Positions 1 to 7,856 are shown, counted from the stretch's first letter. The stretch is DNA of 12,178 nt from Patescibacteria group bacterium (GCA_018818485.1 JAHIRX010000085.1:1-12178), one strand, 5' to 3'. Program-made: numbers and translations. The notes: generated by a model from the letters alone, not told the origin.

Positions 1-1389
1 AGTTCCTTTAGTTAAGGTCATTAGCATTCCCTTTAGTCCTAGTATTCCTCGGGTTGTTATTTCAAAAGTTAATCTTGTATAGTTTTCATGAATTTGTTCT
101 TGATTAAGTAGATCTCCTCTTCTTTTACCAACCTCACTTTTTACTGTACCTACATATTCTGTATCTACATCTACAGTAAGTTCCTCAATTGGTTCCATTT
201 CTACACCATCTATAACTCTAGTCATAACTATTGGCTTACTTACCTCAATCTCAAACCCCTCTCTACGTAAGTTTTCTAAAAACACAGATAGGTGAAGCTC
301 CCCACGACCTGATAAGACAAATTTTCCATCCTCTGCTACCTTAAACTTCATAGCTACATTTGTTTGTAACTCTCTTTTTATACGTTCGAGGATTTTTGAG
401 CTGGTTAACAATTTCCCTTCAGTTCCTCTAAAGGGAGAAGTGTTTACCCCTATCGTAATACTAAGTGTAGGTTCTTCTACCCTAATAGTTGGTAACGCTT
501 CTTGAGTATCCACATCAGTAATGGTGTCACCAATACTTGCTGCATCTATTCCCGTTATAGAAACAACATCTCCACAAAACCCAGAGTCTACCTCCATCTT
601 TCCAAGTCCCTCGTTTACAAATATTATTTCAACTTTTGACTCACTTATTGATCCGTCAGGCTTTATTACTGCTAATTTCTGACCTGTCTTAATATTTCCT
701 CTATTAATTCTTCCTATTACATATTTTCCCTTGTAACTATCCCAATCTAGTGCTGTAACAAGCATTTGGAAAGGACCTTCTCCAATATTTGGCTCTGGAA
801 TGTACTCTAAAATTGCATCTAGTATGGGGCTAAAATCAGCAGGTTGGTCTGGGTCATCAGGAATCTCATTCCAGGACTTACCGGCCCTTCCAAAGGCATA
901 TAAAGTAGGAAACATGAGCTGTTCTTCGTGTGTTGCTAGTTCTAAAAACAAATCAGAGATTTTTGAGATAGTGTGCTCTATAACTGCATTTGATTTATCA
1001 ATCTTATTTATAACTACAATAATCTTTAAATTTAGTTCTAAAGCCTTTTTTAATACAAACTTAGTTTGAGGCATAGGTCCTTCTTGAGCATCAACAACTA
1101 AAAGTGCCCCATCAGCCATATTAAGAGTTCTTTCAACTTCACCACCAAAGTCCGCATGTCCAGGTGTATCAATAATATTTATCTTTGTACCTTTATACTC
1201 AATGGAAACATTTTTTGCCAAAATAGTAATTCCTCTTTCTTTTTCCTGGTCATTTGAGTCCATAATCAAATGTTGTTGCATAATAGGTTCATTTTCCCTA
1301 AAAATATGGGATTGCTTTAACAAACCATCAACAATTGTGGTTTTTCCGTGATCAACGTGTGCAATTATAGCTATATTTCTTAATTTCAT
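1..1389 (-). CDS. typA: Translational GTPase TypA/BipA, 3' end cut by the window edge
   Basis: This is a ribosome-associated GTPase of the elongation-factor superfamily, known to act in ribosome assembly and stress adaptation. The visible part is 463 codons starting MKLRNIAIIAHVDHGKTT. I see the P-loop AHVDHGKTT (residues 10-18), the switch I region with ERGITI, the G3 motif DTPGHADFGG, and NKID for guanine recognition. Further on come the TypA-specific FRGTEGKLLTS stretch, LSGRGELHLSV, and RGILGLRGMLMTLTKGT at the cut end. TypA proteins are usually about 600 residues, so roughly 140 C-terminal residues lie to the left of the window. The start is the ATG at 1389-1387, just before the conserved N-terminal strand. 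No Shine-Dalgarno sequence precedes it. A possible -10 (TACAAT, 1418-1413) would give a leader of about 17 bases. It is divergent from the copper operon. The identity is secure; EF-G and LepA are excluded by the motif set. Confidence 0.97.
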   Translation of the reverse strand, partial: MKLRNIAIIAHVDHGKTTIVDGLLKQSHIFRENEPIMQQHLIMDSNDQEKERGITILAKNVSIEYKGTKINIIDTPGHADFGGEVERTLNMADGALLVVDAQEGPMPQTKFVLKKALELNLKIIVVINKIDKSNAVIEHTISKISDLFLELATHEEQLMFPTLYAFGRAGKSWNEIPDDPDQPADFSPILDAILEYIPEPNIGEGPFQMLVTALDWDSYKGKYVIGRINRGNIKTGQKLAVIKPDGSISESKVEIIFVNEGLGKMEVDSGFCGDVVSITGIDAASIGDTITDVDTQEALPTIRVEEPTLSITIGVNTSPFRGTEGKLLTSSKILERIKRELQTNVAMKFKVAEDGKFVLSGRGELHLSVFLENLRREGFEIEVSKPIVMTRVIDGVEMEPIEELTVDVDTEYVGTVKSEVGKRRGDLLNQEQIHENYTRLTFEITTRGILGLKGMLMTLTKGT

Positions 1390-1578
1390 ATTTGAATAAG
1401 CAACAGCACTAGATTGTACCAGATTACAATTAAAAGATAATTACGAACTAAAACTATATTTAGTTAGCGATAAAAAATGTTTATTATATTTTATTCTTTT
1501 TATGTATTTTGGCTTTATACAGAGTAAGCATCCCGTCAGGTAATAACCTATTTACAAACTCCTCTAACTTATGTATTC

Positions 1579-1613
1579 TTTATTACATCCCCCCTGGGGG
1601 GATATATTAAAAT
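1579..1613 (+). promoter_or_regulatory. Promoter of the copper operon with the operator in its spacer
   Basis: A -10-like TATATT (1603-1608) lies five bases before the csoR ATG. A poor -35-like TTTATT (1579-1584) lies 18 bases upstream of it. The perfect GC palindrome at 1587-1603 fills the spacer and touches the -10, so a bound repressor would block RNA polymerase. With the usual 6-8 bases from the -10 to the transcription start, the transcript would begin at or next to the ATG, which means a leaderless mRNA. No Shine-Dalgarno sequence is present. The -35 assignment is weak. Confidence 0.6.
1587..1603. promoter_or_regulatory. CsoR-type operator
   Basis: The 17-base perfect palindrome ATCCCCCCTGGGGGGAT has arms of AT plus six C/G pairs around a central T. 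GC-rich palindromes with G/C runs flanked by A/T are known as DNA targets of CsoR-family repressors. It lies directly before csoR, which suggests autoregulation and copper-dependent derepression of the whole operon. It is a striking GC block in AT-rich surroundings. Confidence 0.8.
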
Positions 1614-1871
1614 ATGACTGAAAACAAAGAAAAGCTAACGCATAGAATTAAGATTATAAGAGGACATATAAACGCTATTGAGAAGATGATTGAAGAAGAT
1701 AAATATTGCATTGATATTATTCATCAGTCACTAGCTGTGCAAAAAGCATTAAAAAAGCTTGATTCTGTAGTCATGGCTGACCATATAAAACATTGTGTAG
1801 TAGATCAGGCTAAGAAAGGAAACTTCGATAAAATCACTAAAGAACTTCTTAATATATATGAGTACAAATAA
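1614..1871 (+). CDS. csoR: Copper-sensing transcriptional repressor, CsoR family
   Basis: This 85-residue all-helical DNA-binding repressor matches the usual CsoR length. It carries the Cu(I) ligand fingerprint Cys-His-Cys: C32 (in EDKYCIDII), H57 and C61 (in DHIKHCV). RcnR (Ni/Co) and FrmR (formaldehyde) members differ at these sites, so copper is the best call. The N-terminal RIKIIRGHINAIEKMIEED segment is the typical first helix. In the family, apo-CsoR binds its operator and Cu(I) releases it. The operator at 1587-1603 sits immediately upstream, so it probably controls itself and the genes downstream. The ATG at 1614 is preceded only by a -10-like box, suggesting a leaderless start. The last 14 bases overlap the next gene in another frame, which points to translational coupling. 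Confidence 0.93.
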   Translation: MTENKEKLTHRIKIIRGHINAIEKMIEEDKYCIDIIHQSLAVQKALKKLDSVVMADHIKHCVVDQAKKGNFDKITKELLNIYEYK

Positions 1872-3234
1872 GAGTAAAAAAGCAGAAAAAGTACAGCGTT
1901 ACTTTATAAAAGGTATGCACTGTAGTTCTTGCGAGTTATTAATTAAACAAAACATCCTTAATTTAGAGGGTATACAAGATGTAAAAGTTTCCTTAACAAA
2001 ATCTCAGGTTACTATCTACGCAAAAGCGCCGGGAAAAATACCATCAGCCGAACACCTTAATAGCCTATTTCAAGATTTGGGTTACTCTTTTCATAATGAC
2101 GAGCAATATGAAAAGGATCTAGCCAAAGGCGACATACAAAAAGTATTACTAATTACGGGTATATTTGCATTAATATTTTACGCCTTTGAAAAATCAAATA
2201 TTTTCATGCGATTTTCAATAAACCCAAATTCAACACCACTTGGTTATTTCCTATTTGGTATAGCAGCGGGTATTTCAAGTTGTGCTGCTTTAGTAGGAGG
2301 ACTTTTATTGTCTTTGTCTAAGAAATGGAACACCATGTATAACGGTAACAAAACAAAAAGTATACTTCCTTTTATTTACTTCAATGCATCAAGAATAGCT
2401 ACATTTGCAATTTTTGGAGGTATCTTAGGATACTTAGGCAGCATGTTCACAGTTTCTATACAGGCCACTGCTGTGGTTACAGTTTTAATAGCAGCTTTAA
2501 TGTTGGTAGTTGGGTTTCAGATGATAGGTATTAAGTGGTTTCATAGATTTAATCTTAATCTCACTAAAAACAACCGTTTTTTAGATAAAAATCAAGAAGT
2601 GCAAGGAAAATACTTACCAGCCATTGTGGGGGCTATGACTTTTTTTGTGCCGTGTGGTTTCACACTAGTAGCTCAAGGTACTATATTAACTACTGGAAAC
2701 TTTTGGTCAGGATTTGTAAACTTGCTAGCCTTTTCTCTAGGCACACTTCCGATTCTTGCAGTTATTAGTTTTTCAAGTGTGAAATTTTACTCAAACCCAG
2801 TAGCCTCAAAGAGATTTAGTCTACTTTCTGGAGCTTTAATAGTGTTTTTTGCTTTCTATGCAATAAATTCCCAGTTAAATGTTTTAGGACTTAAAAGTTT
2901 AAATGATATTAGTTTTAGCAAGGAGAGTTCCCCAGAATCCTTAGGAGATGCCATAGGTGATTCTAAATACCAGGTTATTCAGATGGATGCGTCTGGGTTT
3001 GAGTACTATCCAAGACAAATATCTATCAAGTCCGGTGTTAAAACTAGATGGGAAATCAATAATAAAGGGGCTGTGGGGTGTGCTCAGGCAGTATATGGTC
3101 CTGGCTTATATCCAGAAGTAATTTATCTAAAATCTGGTATGAATAGTGTGGAGTTTATAGCCCCTAAACCTGGCATATACAAAATTTCGTGTTCTATGGG
3201 AATGGTTACCCCAGTAATAGTAAAAGTGATATGA
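1858..3234 (+). CDS. HMA domain - TauE/DsbD-like membrane core - cupredoxin fusion, probable copper handling protein
   Basis: This 458-residue protein has three modules. Residues about 12-78 form a ferredoxin-like heavy-metal-associated domain with GMHCSSC (C22, C25), which binds Cu(I). Residues about 94-342 form a membrane core with roughly seven hydrophobic segments. The core carries a cysteine in SSCAALVGG (C142) and another in VPCGFT (C266), as in the DsbD/CcdA-like and TauE/SafE-annotated families. Residues about 370-458 form a cupredoxin-like domain with C408, C445, M447 and M449, the last three in SCSMGM. These would give a Cys/Cys/Met copper site rather than the classical His-rich one. 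Seven segments would place the cupredoxin outside the cell if the HMA end is cytosolic; this topology is inferred. The gene overlaps csoR by 14 bases and copA by 4. The architecture occurs elsewhere under names such as sulfite exporter TauE/SafE family protein, but the operon argues for copper. Confidence 0.82.
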   Translation: MSTNKSKKAEKVQRYFIKGMHCSSCELLIKQNILNLEGIQDVKVSLTKSQVTIYAKAPGKIPSAEHLNSLFQDLGYSFHNDEQYEKDLAKGDIQKVLLITGIFALIFYAFEKSNIFMRFSINPNSTPLGYFLFGIAAGISSCAALVGGLLLSLSKKWNTMYNGNKTKSILPFIYFNASRIATFAIFGGILGYLGSMFTVSIQATAVVTVLIAALMLVVGFQMIGIKWFHRFNLNLTKNNRFLDKNQEVQGKYLPAIVGAMTFFVPCGFTLVAQGTILTTGNFWSGFVNLLAFSLGTLPILAVISFSSVKFYSNPVASKRFSLLSGALIVFFAFYAINSQLNVLGLKSLNDISFSKESSPESLGDAIGDSKYQVIQMDASGFEYYPRQISIKSGVKTRWEINNKGAVGCAQAVYGPGLYPEVIYLKSGMNSVEFIAPKPGIYKISCSMGMVTPVIVKVI

Positions 3235-5498
3235 GTAATATTGTAAAAGATACATTTCCAATAGTTGGCATGCACTGTGCTTCTTGCAAGACCTTGATTG
3301 AGCGTGCGGTAAGGTCCTTAGAAGGTGTAAAGCTGGTAAGTGTAAACTATGGATCTGAACTTTTAGTTATAGAGTATGATAAGTCCCTTATTGATTTACA
3401 GACTATTTCTAAAACTATCTCCAGTTTAGGTAATTATGAACTAATTACTGATGACTCCGGAGGAACACTGCTTGCTTCTCCTACTGCTAAAAAATCTATT
3501 GCTAAAGAGAAAAAAGAAGCTGAGTTAGTAAAGTTAAAGAATAATCTTTGGTTTGTTGGGTTGGGTTCTGTTCCATTTATTTTTTTGATGTTATGGATGT
3601 TAGTTTCTAGTCTTACAGAATTAGTACCAATGCCTGAAATGTATTTTAACCATACGATACTTAATACACTACAATTTTTACTTACAACCCCAATTCTTTT
3701 TTTGGGTGGTAGAGAAATTCACAAATCTGCTTTAACAGCACTTAAAGTAAGGGCTTTTAACATGGACACCTTAATTACTTTGGGTACTATTACAGCCTGG
3801 GGTTACTCAACAGTAATAACTCTCTTTCCAAGTTTAATTGATCTTAATAGTACTGAGGTATACTTTGAGGCATCTGTATTTATTATCTTTTTTATTCTTC
3901 TTGGCAGGTACCTTGAGGCCCAAGCTAAAAGTAAAACAGGTGATGCTATTAGATCATTACTTGAACTACAGGCAAAGGAGGCTATTGTAATACGTGATGG
4001 GAAGGAAGTTCTTCTACCTTTAGATCAGGTAGTTGTTGGTGACGTTGTTGTTGTCAAGCCGGGCATGAAAATACCCGTTGATGGTGTAATTATTGAGGGT
4101 TTAACGACATTAGATGAGTCTATGATTACAGGGGAATCACTACCTGTCGAAAAAAGTATCGGTAATAATGTCATAGGTGCAACCATAAACAAGACAAGCT
4201 ACTTAAAAATCAAGACTACAAAGGTAGGGGCAGATACATTTTTATCTCAAATTATAAAGATGGTAGAAGAGGCTCAGGCTACAGAAGCCCCCATACAAAA
4301 ACTAGCCGATAGGGTTTCTGGCGTTTTTGTACCGGTTGTTATCTTAATAAGTGCTGTTACCTTTGGAATCTGGGTAGTATTTGGTACTCTGCCATTGGCT
4401 GTTTATACAGCTATAACAGTTTTAATAATTGCATGTCCTTGCGCACTTGGTTTAGCTACCCCAACAGCAATTATGGTCGGTACAGGCAATGGTGCTAAGA
4501 AAGGAATATTAATTAAAGATGCGCAAGCCTTGGAGTTAGCAAATAAAATTACGCATGTGATCTTTGACAAGACAGGTACACTAACAAAAGGAAAGCCTGA
4601 AGTTCAGACGTTTGAAATCACAAAAGATGCTGATACTAAGTATATAAAATCAGTAGTGCTCTCAGTCGAGGGCAAATCGCACCATCCTTTAGCAGAAGCG
4701 GTTGTTAATTATTTAGCAGGCAATAAAGCGTATGTCGTAGAGGCATTCGAAGATTTATCTGGATTAGGGATTAAGGCAATTGTGAATAAAAAAGAGGTTT
4801 TGATAGGGACAAAAAAACTTATGGACAAAGAAGATGTAGAGATAAGTGGGGATATGCAAGACCTTGGAGAAACATTAAGAAGAAAAGCACAAACTGTTTC
4901 TTTTGTTAGTTTAGATAAAAAGATTTCAGCATTAATGGGTATTTCGGACGCTATTAAAACAGAATCTAAAGATACTGTTCTAAAATTAAAGGCTATGAAC
5001 ATAGTTTCAATAATGATTACGGGGGATAACAATACAACTGCATCTGCAATTGCCCAAGAACTAGATATCCAGGAGGTATATTCAGAAGTGCTACCCAAAG
5101 ATAAAGCCAGGATTGTTAAAGAAATAAAGGAAAAGAATCCAGACTTTGTCGTAGCAATGGTTGGTGATGGTATAAACGATGCTCCTGCTCTTGCAACAGC
5201 AGATATTGGTATCGCAATGGGTACTGGTACCGATGTTGCTATCGAAGCAGGTGATATTGTATTGGTTGGGGGAGCTATAAATAAAGTAGTAGAGGCCATA
5301 ATAGTGTCAAAAACCACTTTAAGAACTATAAAACAAAATTTGTTTTGGGCATTTGGGTATAATACACTAGGTATTCCAGTCGCAGCTGGTGCGCTGTATC
5401 CATTTTTTGGAATACTACTATCTCCAATTATTGCGAGTCTAGCAATGGCGCTAAGCTCTGTAAGTGTGGTATCTAATAGTTTGAGGATTAAGGAATAA
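3231..5498 (+). CDS. copA: Cu+-exporting P1B-type ATPase CopA
   Basis: This 755-residue pump uses ATP to export Cu(I) from the cytosol. One N-terminal HMA domain carries GMHCASC (C16, C19). The actuator loop has TGES at 300-303 and the membrane metal site has CPC at 402-404. The phosphorylation motif DKTGT begins at D446, the P1B-specific HP is H485-P486, and the hinge GDGIND spans 645-650. The last two membrane helices show GYN and MALSSVSVVSNS, the Y-N and M-S-S signature of P1B-1 Cu+ pumps. About eight membrane helices are seen and the length is normal for one HMA domain. I chose the ATG at 3231, which forms an ATGA overlap with the upstream stop; a longer frame from 3189 would begin inside the upstream gene and adds no family sequence. 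It is probably induced by copper through CsoR. Confidence 0.96.
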   Translation: MSNIVKDTFPIVGMHCASCKTLIERAVRSLEGVKLVSVNYGSELLVIEYDKSLIDLQTISKTISSLGNYELITDDSGGTLLASPTAKKSIAKEKKEAELVKLKNNLWFVGLGSVPFIFLMLWMLVSSLTELVPMPEMYFNHTILNTLQFLLTTPILFLGGREIHKSALTALKVRAFNMDTLITLGTITAWGYSTVITLFPSLIDLNSTEVYFEASVFIIFFILLGRYLEAQAKSKTGDAIRSLLELQAKEAIVIRDGKEVLLPLDQVVVGDVVVVKPGMKIPVDGVIIEGLTTLDESMITGESLPVEKSIGNNVIGATINKTSYLKIKTTKVGADTFLSQIIKMVEEAQATEAPIQKLADRVSGVFVPVVILISAVTFGIWVVFGTLPLAVYTAITVLIIACPCALGLATPTAIMVGTGNGAKKGILIKDAQALELANKITHVIFDKTGTLTKGKPEVQTFEITKDADTKYIKSVVLSVEGKSHHPLAEAVVNYLAGNKAYVVEAFEDLSGLGIKAIVNKKEVLIGTKKLMDKEDVEISGDMQDLGETLRRKAQTVSFVSLDKKISALMGISDAIKTESKDTVLKLKAMNIVSIMITGDNNTTASAIAQELDIQEVYSEVLPKDKARIVKEIKEKNPDFVVAMVGDGINDAPALATADIGIAMGTGTDVAIEAGDIVLVGGAINKVVEAIIVSKTTLRTIKQNLFWAFGYNTLGIPVAAGALYPFFGILLSPIIASLAMALSSVSVVSNSLRIKE

Positions 5499-5504
5499 CT
5501 TAGT

Positions 5505-6689
5505 ATGAGCACAAAAAAGACAAATAAAAAAGTATATCTAGATTATGCAGCTACTACCCCTGTAGATAAGGCCGTGGTTAAGGCTATGCTTCCTTATTTC
5601 AACGTAAAATATGGTAATTCGGCCTCCATTCATACAATGGGAGTAGACTCCAATAAAGCTGTCTTAAATTCCAGAGATATTTTCTCAGAATACTTAAACT
5701 GCCAGTCAAATGAAATTTATTTTACTTCTTCGGCAACCGAAAGTAATAACTGGGCACTTAAAGGTGTTGCTTTTGCCAACAAAGGCAAAGGCAATAGAAT
5801 AATTGTCTCAGCAATTGAACACGATTGTGTTTTAAATAGTGCAAAGTGGCTTTCTAAACAGGGATTTGATGTTGTTTACGCACCAGTTGATAAAAACGGA
5901 ATAATTAATTTAATAAAACTTAAAAAGCTCATTACTAAAAACACTATTTTGGTTTCTATTATGCATTCAAACAACGAAATCGGAACTCTAGAACCAATTA
6001 AGGAAGTAGGGAAGTTATGCAAAGAAAAAGGTGTTTTATTCCACACTGATGCTGCTCAAAGTGTTGGCAAGCTACCTATTGACGTAAATGAAATGAATGT
6101 TGATTTACTTACAGCATCTTCACATAAAATATATGGACCCAAAGGTTCTGCACTTTTATACATAAGAAATGGCACGAATATAGAACCTCTTCTTCATGGA
6201 GGAGGGCACGAAAGTGGTAAAAGATCCTCAACAGTTAACGTACCTGCTATAGTAGGATTTGCTAAGGCACTAGAAATTTGTGTAAGTGAAATGAAACAGG
6301 AAAGTATACGTCAATCAAAACTTAGGGATAAAACAATTAAGAATATTCTTAAAAAGATACCAAACTCTTATCTAAATGGACATGCAGTAGAAAGGCTTCC
6401 AAACAATGTAAACATCAGATTTGACTTTATTGAAGGAGAGGCATTGATGATGGAGCTTGATAATCATGGGATAGAGGTCTCAACAGTATCTGCTTGCTCT
6501 TCTCCGAAATTAGAGTCTTCTCATGTTCTTTTGGCCTGTGGAATTGAAAAGAAGGAAGCGCAAGGCACTATTAGAATCTCTCTTGGTAGATATACAACAG
6601 AAAATGAAATTACTTACTTACTGGAAGTGCTTCCAAAAGTAGTAAAAAAATTGAGGGCAATGTCCCCCATGGGTTTAAAAAACAGTTAG
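5505..6689 (+). CDS. iscS: Cysteine desulfurase, IscS/NifS family
   Basis: This 394-residue PLP enzyme converts cysteine to alanine and passes the sulfur as a persulfide to a scaffold. The N-terminal VYLDYAATTP is the family hallmark. SSHKIYGPKG holds the PLP lysine K208, HTDAAQ lies in the cofactor region, and GGGHESGKRSSTVNV follows. The catalytic cysteine is C331 in SACSS, followed by SHVLLACGI, as in group I (IscS/NifS) rather than SufS enzymes. The usual glycine before SACSS is replaced (TVSACSS). The ATG lies 6 bases after the copA stop and has a plausible Shine-Dalgarno AAGGA at 5490-5494, one of the few here. It shares its apparent transcript with the Fe-S scaffold gene 10 bases downstream. 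Co-transcription with copper genes suggests a role in replacing Fe-S clusters damaged by copper. It stops at TAG. Confidence 0.95.
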   Translation: MSTKKTNKKVYLDYAATTPVDKAVVKAMLPYFNVKYGNSASIHTMGVDSNKAVLNSRDIFSEYLNCQSNEIYFTSSATESNNWALKGVAFANKGKGNRIIVSAIEHDCVLNSAKWLSKQGFDVVYAPVDKNGIINLIKLKKLITKNTILVSIMHSNNEIGTLEPIKEVGKLCKEKGVLFHTDAAQSVGKLPIDVNEMNVDLLTASSHKIYGPKGSALLYIRNGTNIEPLLHGGGHESGKRSSTVNVPAIVGFAKALEICVSEMKQESIRQSKLRDKTIKNILKKIPNSYLNGHAVERLPNNVNIRFDFIEGEALMMELDNHGIEVSTVSACSSPKLESSHVLLACGIEKKEAQGTIRISLGRYTTENEITYLLEVLPKVVKKLRAMSPMGLKNS

Positions 6690-6699
6690 AGTAGAACCT

Positions 6700-7182
6700 A
6701 TGTATACAGATAAAGTATTAAAATATTTTCATAAACCAATAAACCAAGGAAAGATAAGAAATCCTGATGGTGTAGGTAAAGTAGGAAACATTGCCTGTGG
6801 AGATATGATGTATTTATATATCAAAATGGATAAGTCTAATAAGCCAGAAACAATAAAAGACGTGAAATTTCAAACCTTTGGGTGTGTGGCAGCCATTGCA
6901 ACAAGTAGTGCGACTACAGAGATGGTCAAAGGTAAATCAATAAAAGACGCTTTAAAACTAACAAAAGATGACTTAATAGAGTCCCTTGATGGACTACCTC
7001 CAATTAAAATACATTGTTCTGTATTGGCAATAGAAGCCTTATCTGAAGCAATTTATGACTATCTAAAAAAGAATAAGAAGAAAATTCCAGCTGAACTGGA
7101 AGAAAAGCATAAGATAGTTGTTAAACATAACAAAGAGCTTGAAGAAAGATATGACGAGTGGATAGAAAATCAGAAAATCTAA
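6700..7182 (+). CDS. iscU: Fe-S cluster assembly scaffold, IscU/NifU N-terminal family
   Basis: This 160-residue protein is a scaffold on which [2Fe-2S] or [4Fe-4S] clusters are built with sulfur from the desulfurase encoded just upstream. The three cluster cysteines are present: C33 (in NIACGD), C62 (in TFGCVAAIA) and C106 (in IHCSVLA), together with the conserved aspartate D35. LPPIK (99-103) resembles the LPPVK segment that the HscA chaperone recognises in IscU. After about residue 125 there is a lysine- and glutamate-rich, probably helical extension of about 35 residues that the 128-residue E. coli IscU lacks. No strong Shine-Dalgarno site is seen; the start lies 10 bases after the iscS TAG, so coupling is likely. 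It is the last gene of the operon; the next genes point the other way. NifU-like is an equally valid name. Confidence 0.94.
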   Translation: MYTDKVLKYFHKPINQGKIRNPDGVGKVGNIACGDMMYLYIKMDKSNKPETIKDVKFQTFGCVAAIATSSATTEMVKGKSIKDALKLTKDDLIESLDGLPPIKIHCSVLAIEALSEAIYDYLKKNKKKIPAELEEKHKIVVKHNKELEERYDEWIENQKI

Positions 7183-7197
7183 TTATAGATTACCTCT

Positions 7198-7226
7198 TGG
7201 CTGAGTATTAGGGAAGAATTTCGAAC
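7198..7226 (+). repeat. Partial copy A of the island-border repeat
   Basis: It begins with TGGCTGAGTA (7198-7207), identical to the first ten bases of copy B (7920-7929). GGG and GAAC follow in the same order as in copy B, but with extra bases between them. It lies between the end of iscU and the 3' end of the 92-residue gene. On its own it could be chance; the value is in the three-copy pattern. Confidence 0.3.
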
Positions 7227-7242
7227 TTTATTACACTAATAT

Positions 7243-7521
7243 CTAATACAACCTACATTTTGCCGTTAAAACATTTTCAACCCATCTTAACCTATGATGG
7301 GGCTCGTGTAATTTAAATATTTCTTTTAAAGAATGTTGCAGATCTTGTTTTATAGCAATATCGTGACTCCTATTTGGGAATTTTTCAAAAGAGTTTATTG
7401 AATGTTCCAAAAATTCTCGAGCTGACTCGACTGAAGCTGGTTTTGATACATCTCCCGTAGCAGTTACAACTCTAAATAGGTCCATTTTTATAGAATTTAT
7501 ATAAAAAGTTCTATCTCTCAT
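7243..7521 (-). CDS. Uncharacterised 92-residue protein, coupled to DUF5674
   Basis: I do not recognise this protein. It starts MRDRTFYINSIKMDLFRVV, followed by a TATGD turn (20-24). The rest is mostly polar and helix-forming, ending LRWVENVLTAKCRLY. It has no signal peptide or membrane segment and only one cysteine, near the end, so it is probably a small cytosolic protein. Its ATG (7521-7519) overlaps the TGA of the upstream DUF5674 gene as ATGA, so translation is very probably coupled and the two proteins may act together. The compact, overlapping two-gene layout is also what toxin-antitoxin pairs look like, but nothing in the sequence identifies a toxin. That the frame is a real gene rests mainly on the exact ATGA junction and its protein-like composition. 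Confidence 0.75.
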   Translation of the reverse strand: MRDRTFYINSIKMDLFRVVTATGDVSKPASVESAREFLEHSINSFEKFPNRSHDIAIKQDLQHSLKEIFKLHEPHHRLRWVENVLTAKCRLY

Positions 7522-7850
7522 ACTTCTAAATACTCCTTTGTTAAACTATAAATTTTTTCTCTTATTTTAGGATCCACAACCTCGTAAGTCATTTTATTCA
7601 AAGATGGTTTATAGTTGCTCATTGCCATGTATTCAACCTCTTTCGTACTAACCCTGTAACCACCCCCATACAAATTTTCTAACTTACTTCCCTGTTCTAT
7701 CAAAACTTCCTCACAATCTATATGAAATTCGCCACCCACAGCTAGTATGTTCTTATCTGTATCGATCACTGTTTTTATGTAATCGTTATAAATTTCACGG
7801 GCTTGTTCGAATTCTTGGGGGGTTATTTTACGATCTAACACTATTACCAT
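7518..7850 (-). CDS. DUF5674 family protein
   Basis: This is a 110-residue protein of unknown function. The pattern fits DUF5674 as I remember it: a hydrophobic start (MVIVLDRKIT), a helix, a V-I-D-x-D strand leading to AVGGEFHID (37-45), then EVLIEQGSK. Near the end come NYKPS and VDPKIREKI. I place the start at the ATG 7850-7848. A frame from 7874 would add eight residues, but its ATG lies upstream of the TATAAT box at 7862-7857 and would not be in that transcript. The chosen start also matches the family N-terminus. The resulting mRNA would be leaderless. The 3' end overlaps the next gene by an ATGA junction. The conserved acidic and histidine residues could be catalytic, but no activity is known to me. 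The family call is from memory of the motif pattern, not a search. Confidence 0.8.
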   Translation of the reverse strand: MVIVLDRKITPQEFEQAREIYNDYIKTVIDTDKNILAVGGEFHIDCEEVLIEQGSKLENLYGGGYRVSTKEVEYMAMSNYKPSLNKMTYEVVDPKIREKIYSLTKEYLEV

Positions 7851-7856
7851 ATTTGA

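Noticed and set aside
800..1069. Plus-strand frame of 89 codons
   Set aside because: It lies opposite the well-conserved typA coding sequence and has no recognisable protein features.
3189..3230. An earlier ATG for copA, adding 14 residues
   Set aside because: It lies inside the upstream cupredoxin coding sequence. The ATG at 3231 forms a clean ATGA junction and fits the family start.
4709..5512. Long open frame of 267 codons on the minus strand
   Set aside because: It is antisense to copA, whose motifs are intact across the region. Its protein has no family pattern and a composition typical of shadow frames.
7176..7191. Inverted repeat AATCTA-ATTA-TAGATT at the end of iscU as a terminator
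   Set aside because: The stem is six AT-rich pairs overlapping the stop codon and no T-run follows, so it is too weak to call.
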